Source: DATKGN01 sp964385705 (GTDB lineage: Bacteria > Patescibacteriota > Microgenomatia > UBA10105 > UBA927). From it: a stretch of DNA of 17,185 bases. The stretch is from contig CAYLQG010000022.1 of the NCBI GenBank assembly GCA_964385705.1, forward strand, positions 1-17,185, read 5' to 3'. Both the position numbers and the translations under genes were made by a program. Positions 14,414-17,185 of this stretch are shown here, in pieces (within the stretch, counting starts at the first letter, position 1; every line of letters begins with the position of its first letter). The notes below the pieces were generated by a model, which was not told the DNA's origin, searched no databases, and saw nothing but the letters and a program-made list of their open reading frames with translations.

Positions 14414-14880
14414 ATTTGAATAGAGTACTACATATATCTCATTTTGCGGTTATCGTATGAACATAACTTCCGATAACGAGTGATTGGTACTATTAGTCTA
14501 TTTAATGCTCCGGGAGTGATATCAATATCTTAATAGATTATTGCCTAAGTACTTTGTTATGTCGAAATCTACAAAGATCATAACGTGTCATGCTTTATAT
14601 TTCATAAACATCTTTTGAAACGGATAGGTCGCAAAGGCATACAAAAGAGTTTTTAATAAAGTAACATAATAAAATACTATTGCGAATCATTAACAAAAAA
14701 ATAATATCCCAAATAATTATTTTGCTGTTTTTTCTCAGCGTGCGGTGATACTTCCGGAGTTTTTTACTGTTTTTCTTTACCGTAAATTGTGAATTTTCGT
14801 TTGACAATCAAATGGTAGTCCCAGTGAAAAAAATGTCTCTGTAGGGCATTGTAGAGGCCGTGAAAATTCATGCAATATTA

Positions 14881-14895
14881 TTCCCCACCGGGGAA
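14881..14895 (+). terminator. Compact GC hairpin, terminator-like
   Basis: TTCCCC (14881-14886) pairs with GGGGAA (14890-14895) around an ACC loop, followed by AAATTTCTTT. The T run is interrupted, so termination strength is uncertain. It could close a transcript starting at the TATAAT at 14408. Confidence 0.35.
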
Positions 14896-15186
14896 AATTT
14901 CTTTGGAGTTTTACTTATAGGTTACTGATGCTCAATTATTTCATATCCCAAAGATTGCATTCTATTCTGAGGCTGTTTTTTAATGCCTAACTACCCGGCA
15001 GATGACCTCATGTATAACAGAACTCACGATAAAAATGTCGTTTTTTGAGTTAACTATTTATCCGTGAAATATTTGTCAAGAAGCAGTTTTTCACAACCGT
15101 CATTCACGAGTGGTCCATTTACCTAAAAACACCTTATCACACCGGCCTTACTGAAATGTATTTTACCGTACCATTTTTTTGTCGTT

Positions 15187-15205
15187 ACGCACGGGGCGTT
15201 TTTTT
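15187..15205 (+). terminator. Short hairpin with T7 tract
   Basis: ACGC (15187-15190) pairs with GCGT (15196-15199) around a five-base loop, followed by a run of T to 15205. It lies just upstream of the promoter of the collagen-like gene, so it would insulate that gene from upstream transcription. Confidence 0.4.
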
Positions 15206-15210
15206 ATTCT

Positions 15211-15216
15211 TATAGT
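15211..15216 (+). promoter_or_regulatory. -10 box for the collagen-like gene
   Basis: TATAGT ends 5 bases before the ATG at 15222, which again predicts a leaderless mRNA starting at or near that ATG. No clear -35 is seen. Confidence 0.45.
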
Positions 15217-15221
15217 GTATT

Positions 15222-17185
15222 ATGAAGTTGGGCCATGCATGTAACAGATTGATAGTTCAAGATATTACACGAATTCATAAATACGCCGTGAGTAACCTGT
15301 CTACCGATTACGCGCAATATTTAACTTCACAAGGCTTGAGCCGTGGTTCAGTCCGGAATTATCTTGCCGATCTTTCGAGATTCAGCCGTTGGTTTGAATC
15401 ATCGACTGCCCAAAGCTTTTCCCCTGAAATTCTTCGCCAATATCACGTTGACCAATATAAAGCGCATCTTGCTTCTGAGGGAGTCCCCGATACAACAATC
15501 CGCCGCTATATTGCGAGCTTAAAAGGATTCCTCAAGTGGATCGATCCGCATGGAAATATTTTTGTTATGGCACCGCCTCCGCCACCGACCACTGAGGCCA
15601 CACAGCAGGTCGAGTCCGCGTTAGCCCCTTCAAATTTATTATCGGACAGTGAAATTTTAACCCAATATGGGGCGTTTTTATCCGAGCAGGGGTTAAGCCG
15701 CGGATCGATTCGAAATTATTTAGCCGACATGGCAAGGTTCATGCGATGGTTTTTGGCTTCCGAGTCAGCCCAGTTTACTGCAGATAAACTGGCGCTGTAT
15801 CATGTCGCCCGATATCAGACGCACCTCCTGCGCGCAGGTGTGCCTGAATCAACGGCCCGGCGATATCTCGCGAGCCTGAAGCAGTTTATGCGGTGGGTGA
15901 AACCGCAGGTAGCAATACCTGAGAAACCCAAACCGTTCCGCATCATGGTGCCGCCATGGTGGAAAACGGTGTGGGCGAGGTGGAGCCAGTGGCGGATCGT
16001 ATTTCCTCCGATGCCGGTTCTTCCCGTGGAAATGGGATCACGTTTTGCGCTTGCTGGAGCGCTTTTTTTGATATCTATATTAATAAGCGCATCAGCATTC
16101 GGCGGAAAACAATTCATCGCCTGGTTTCAAAATGCGACAACACAGCCTTCATCATCACCAACGACAATCCAATCCATTGCGTCAAGTGGGCCTCAGGGAA
16201 ATGTGCTCGCCGGCGAAGTCGAGCGGGGAATTTTACAAATCAATACGGACGTCGGAATTCTCGCTTCCGCTTCGGTCTCCGGATTGCTTTCCGCGCTCGG
16301 CGGCTTAACCACAACAACAGCTACCGTTCAGCAGCAATTGGCAGTCGGTCCCGGGGCAGCTTTTTTGGTTAATTCATCCGGCACCATTGAAGCCGCAACG
16401 GGAATTACATCAAGCGGAACAATCACCTTCACCGGATTATCCGATGTTACGACGGGAACATATAAAAGCGTGTGTATAGATTCAAATAATCAATTAGTAA
16501 CATGTGCGTTTCCTTCACCGGAACCTTCTCCCACGCCGCAGCCGACAGCAACGCCCATGGCGACCGTCACGCCACTTCCGCCGTCAGTGCTCGGTGGAAC
16601 CGGCGCAACCGGATTTCAGGGGCCGACCGGTTCAACCGGTACAACAGGATCAACTGGCGAGATTGGCCCGACGGGATCAACCGGATCAACTGGTTCAACC
16701 GGTGAAAACGGTCCGACCGGAACAACGGGAACAACGGGTGCAACGGGATCAAATGGCCCGACGGGATCAACCGGATCAACTGGTTCAACCGGTGAAAACG
16801 GTCCGACCGGAACGACCGGCGCCACAGGCGCAACAGGAGATCTGGGTCCGACCGGATCAACAGGCTCAACAGGCTCAACAGGATCAACCGGTGAAAATGG
16901 TCCGACCGGTTCGACGGGTTCAACCGGAGCCACTGGTGAAAACGGCCCAACCGGATCAACAGGATCAACCGGCGCAACAGGAGATTTGGGTCCGACCGGT
17001 TCGACCGGTACCACCGGCGCAACCGGTGAAAACGGCCCGACCGGTTCGACCGGTACCACCGGCGCAACCGGTGAAAACGGCCCGACAGGTTCAACTGGAT
17101 CAACCGGCGCAACCGGTGAAAACGGCCCGACAGGTTCAACTGGATCAACCGGCGCAACCGGTGAAAACGGCCCGACAGGTTCAAC
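15222..17185 (+). CDS. Membrane protein: tandem core-binding domains plus collagen-like tail (partial)
   Basis: The frame is open to the window end (654 codons plus two bases), so the C-terminus is missing. Two domains of about 85-90 residues (26-111 and 139-229) are clear copies of each other, sharing GLSRGS-RNYLAD and RRY-ASLK-F-(K/R)W. They resemble the N-terminal SAM-like core-binding domain of XerC/D-type tyrosine recombinases. No catalytic recombinase domain follows. A Pro-rich linker (117-124), a Trp/Pro-rich segment (about 244-263) and one membrane helix (275-295) come next. Outside the cell there is a fibre-like Ser/Thr/Gly region, a Pro/Thr stalk (about 435-455), then about 64 Gly-X-Y triplets, mostly with Thr in the third position (GPT, GST, GAT, GEN). 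This suggests a DNA- or protein-binding cytoplasmic part anchored to a surface fibre. A GTG at 15288 (residue 23) is an alternative start. Confidence 0.8.
   Translation, partial: MKLGHACNRLIVQDITRIHKYAVSNLSTDYAQYLTSQGLSRGSVRNYLADLSRFSRWFESSTAQSFSPEILRQYHVDQYKAHLASEGVPDTTIRRYIASLKGFLKWIDPHGNIFVMAPPPPPTTEATQQVESALAPSNLLSDSEILTQYGAFLSEQGLSRGSIRNYLADMARFMRWFLASESAQFTADKLALYHVARYQTHLLRAGVPESTARRYLASLKQFMRWVKPQVAIPEKPKPFRIMVPPWWKTVWARWSQWRIVFPPMPVLPVEMGSRFALAGALFLISILISASAFGGKQFIAWFQNATTQPSSSPTTIQSIASSGPQGNVLAGEVERGILQINTDVGILASASVSGLLSALGGLTTTTATVQQQLAVGPGAAFLVNSSGTIEAATGITSSGTITFTGLSDVTTGTYKSVCIDSNNQLVTCAFPSPEPSPTPQPTATPMATVTPLPPSVLGGTGATGFQGPTGSTGTTGSTGEIGPTGSTGSTGSTGENGPTGTTGTTGATGSNGPTGSTGSTGSTGENGPTGTTGATGATGDLGPTGSTGSTGSTGSTGENGPTGSTGSTGATGENGPTGSTGSTGATGDLGPTGSTGTTGATGENGPTGSTGTTGATGENGPTGSTGSTGATGENGPTGSTGSTGATGENGPTGS
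16602..17185. repeat. Collagen-like Gly-X-Thr coding repeat
   Basis: The DNA is a 9-bp/45-bp nested repeat encoding Gly-X-Y triplets. The main late unit is five triplets (GEN GPT GST G(S/T)T GAT), copied nearly exactly several times from about 16930 to the window end. Silent variation (ggt/ggc/gga, tca/tcg) is low in the last copies, suggesting recent expansion. Open frames on the opposite strand here are by-products of the repeat. Confidence 0.93.

Larger units (their letters stand above)
14066..15221. other. Long AT-rich gene-free region
   Basis: This is 1156 bases with frequent stops in every frame and no convincing gene. It holds a near-perfect 11-bp stem hairpin (14244-14283), a palindrome overlapping a TATAAT (14381-14413), a GTTATCG/CGATAAC inverted repeat near 14450-14480, a compact CCCC/GGGG hairpin (14881-14895) and a terminator-like hairpin (15187-15205). 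I do not recognise RNase P RNA, SRP RNA, tmRNA, tRNA or a CRISPR array. It may hold unannotated RNAs or may simply be non-coding. Confidence 0.6.

Noticed and set aside
14595..14807. A 70-aa minus-strand open frame in the AT-rich gap
   Set aside because: Lys/Ile/Asn-rich composition typical of chance frames in AT-rich DNA, with no convincing start signals.
13347..15221. Genes hidden by a reassigned stop codon in the long gaps
   Set aside because: TGA ends several well-supported genes here, and the gaps also contain frequent TAA and TAG in all frames.
16567..17184. Long open frames on the minus strand opposite the collagen tract
   Set aside because: They are by-products of the Gly-X-Thr repeat; their predicted proteins are simple Arg/Leu- or Pro/Val-rich repeats and the plus frame has clear domains.

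Overview
The window reads as a compact bacterial chromosome segment, most plausibly from the Candidate Phyla Radiation (Patescibacteria, perhaps a Microgenomates-like lineage). This placement is inference. It rests on several divergent F-type ATPase subunits with tails or truncations, surface-protein domains of the kind common in those genomes, short tandem heptamer/octamer repeats between genes, and many start codons placed only 3-20 bases after a TATAAT-like box, which suggests leaderless mRNAs. TGA, TAA and TAG all behave as stops, so I assume code 11.

Layout. 1-366 is gene-free and holds repeats and hairpins. 367-6064 carries a 517-aa unknown protein, a cytidine deaminase, a 648-aa protein ending in a RelE/HigB-like domain, a convergent LmbE-family deacetylase and a probable winged-helix regulator. 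6199-14065 is an F1-type ATPase locus in the order c-like membrane protein, [antisense unknown gene], b, delta, alpha, gamma, beta, epsilon. 14066-15221 is a long AT-rich gene-free stretch. From 15222 to the window end runs one open gene: two tandem recombinase-type core-binding domains, a membrane segment, a fibre-like region and a Gly-X-Thr collagen-like tract.

The main observation is that the ATPase does not look like an ordinary ATP synthase. Beta keeps its catalytic residues and alpha keeps the arginine finger, so ATP hydrolysis looks possible. However, alpha has a broken Walker A (CEPRSGKE), beta has lost most of the DELSEED acids, epsilon lacks its C-terminal helical domain, and no subunit a gene is visible. 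The only c-like protein has a secreted beta-rich domain fused in front of a two-helix hairpin. It keeps the Arg-Asn-Pro cytoplasmic loop but has no acidic residue in helix 2, where the proton- or sodium-binding carboxylate should be. I infer a candidate F1-driven machine in which the ion-translocating part is replaced by a ring carrying extracellular domains (an F1-like X0 arrangement), not a normal ion-coupled synthase.

Regulation. Most genes here have promoter boxes almost touching the start codon, but the c-like gene has a leader of about 95 bases containing two interlocking perfect inverted repeats (11 and 8 bp) that could form a pseudoknot just before the start codon. A winged-helix regulator gene lies directly upstream. 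Nothing here was checked by search or structure prediction; family calls come from motifs read by eye.
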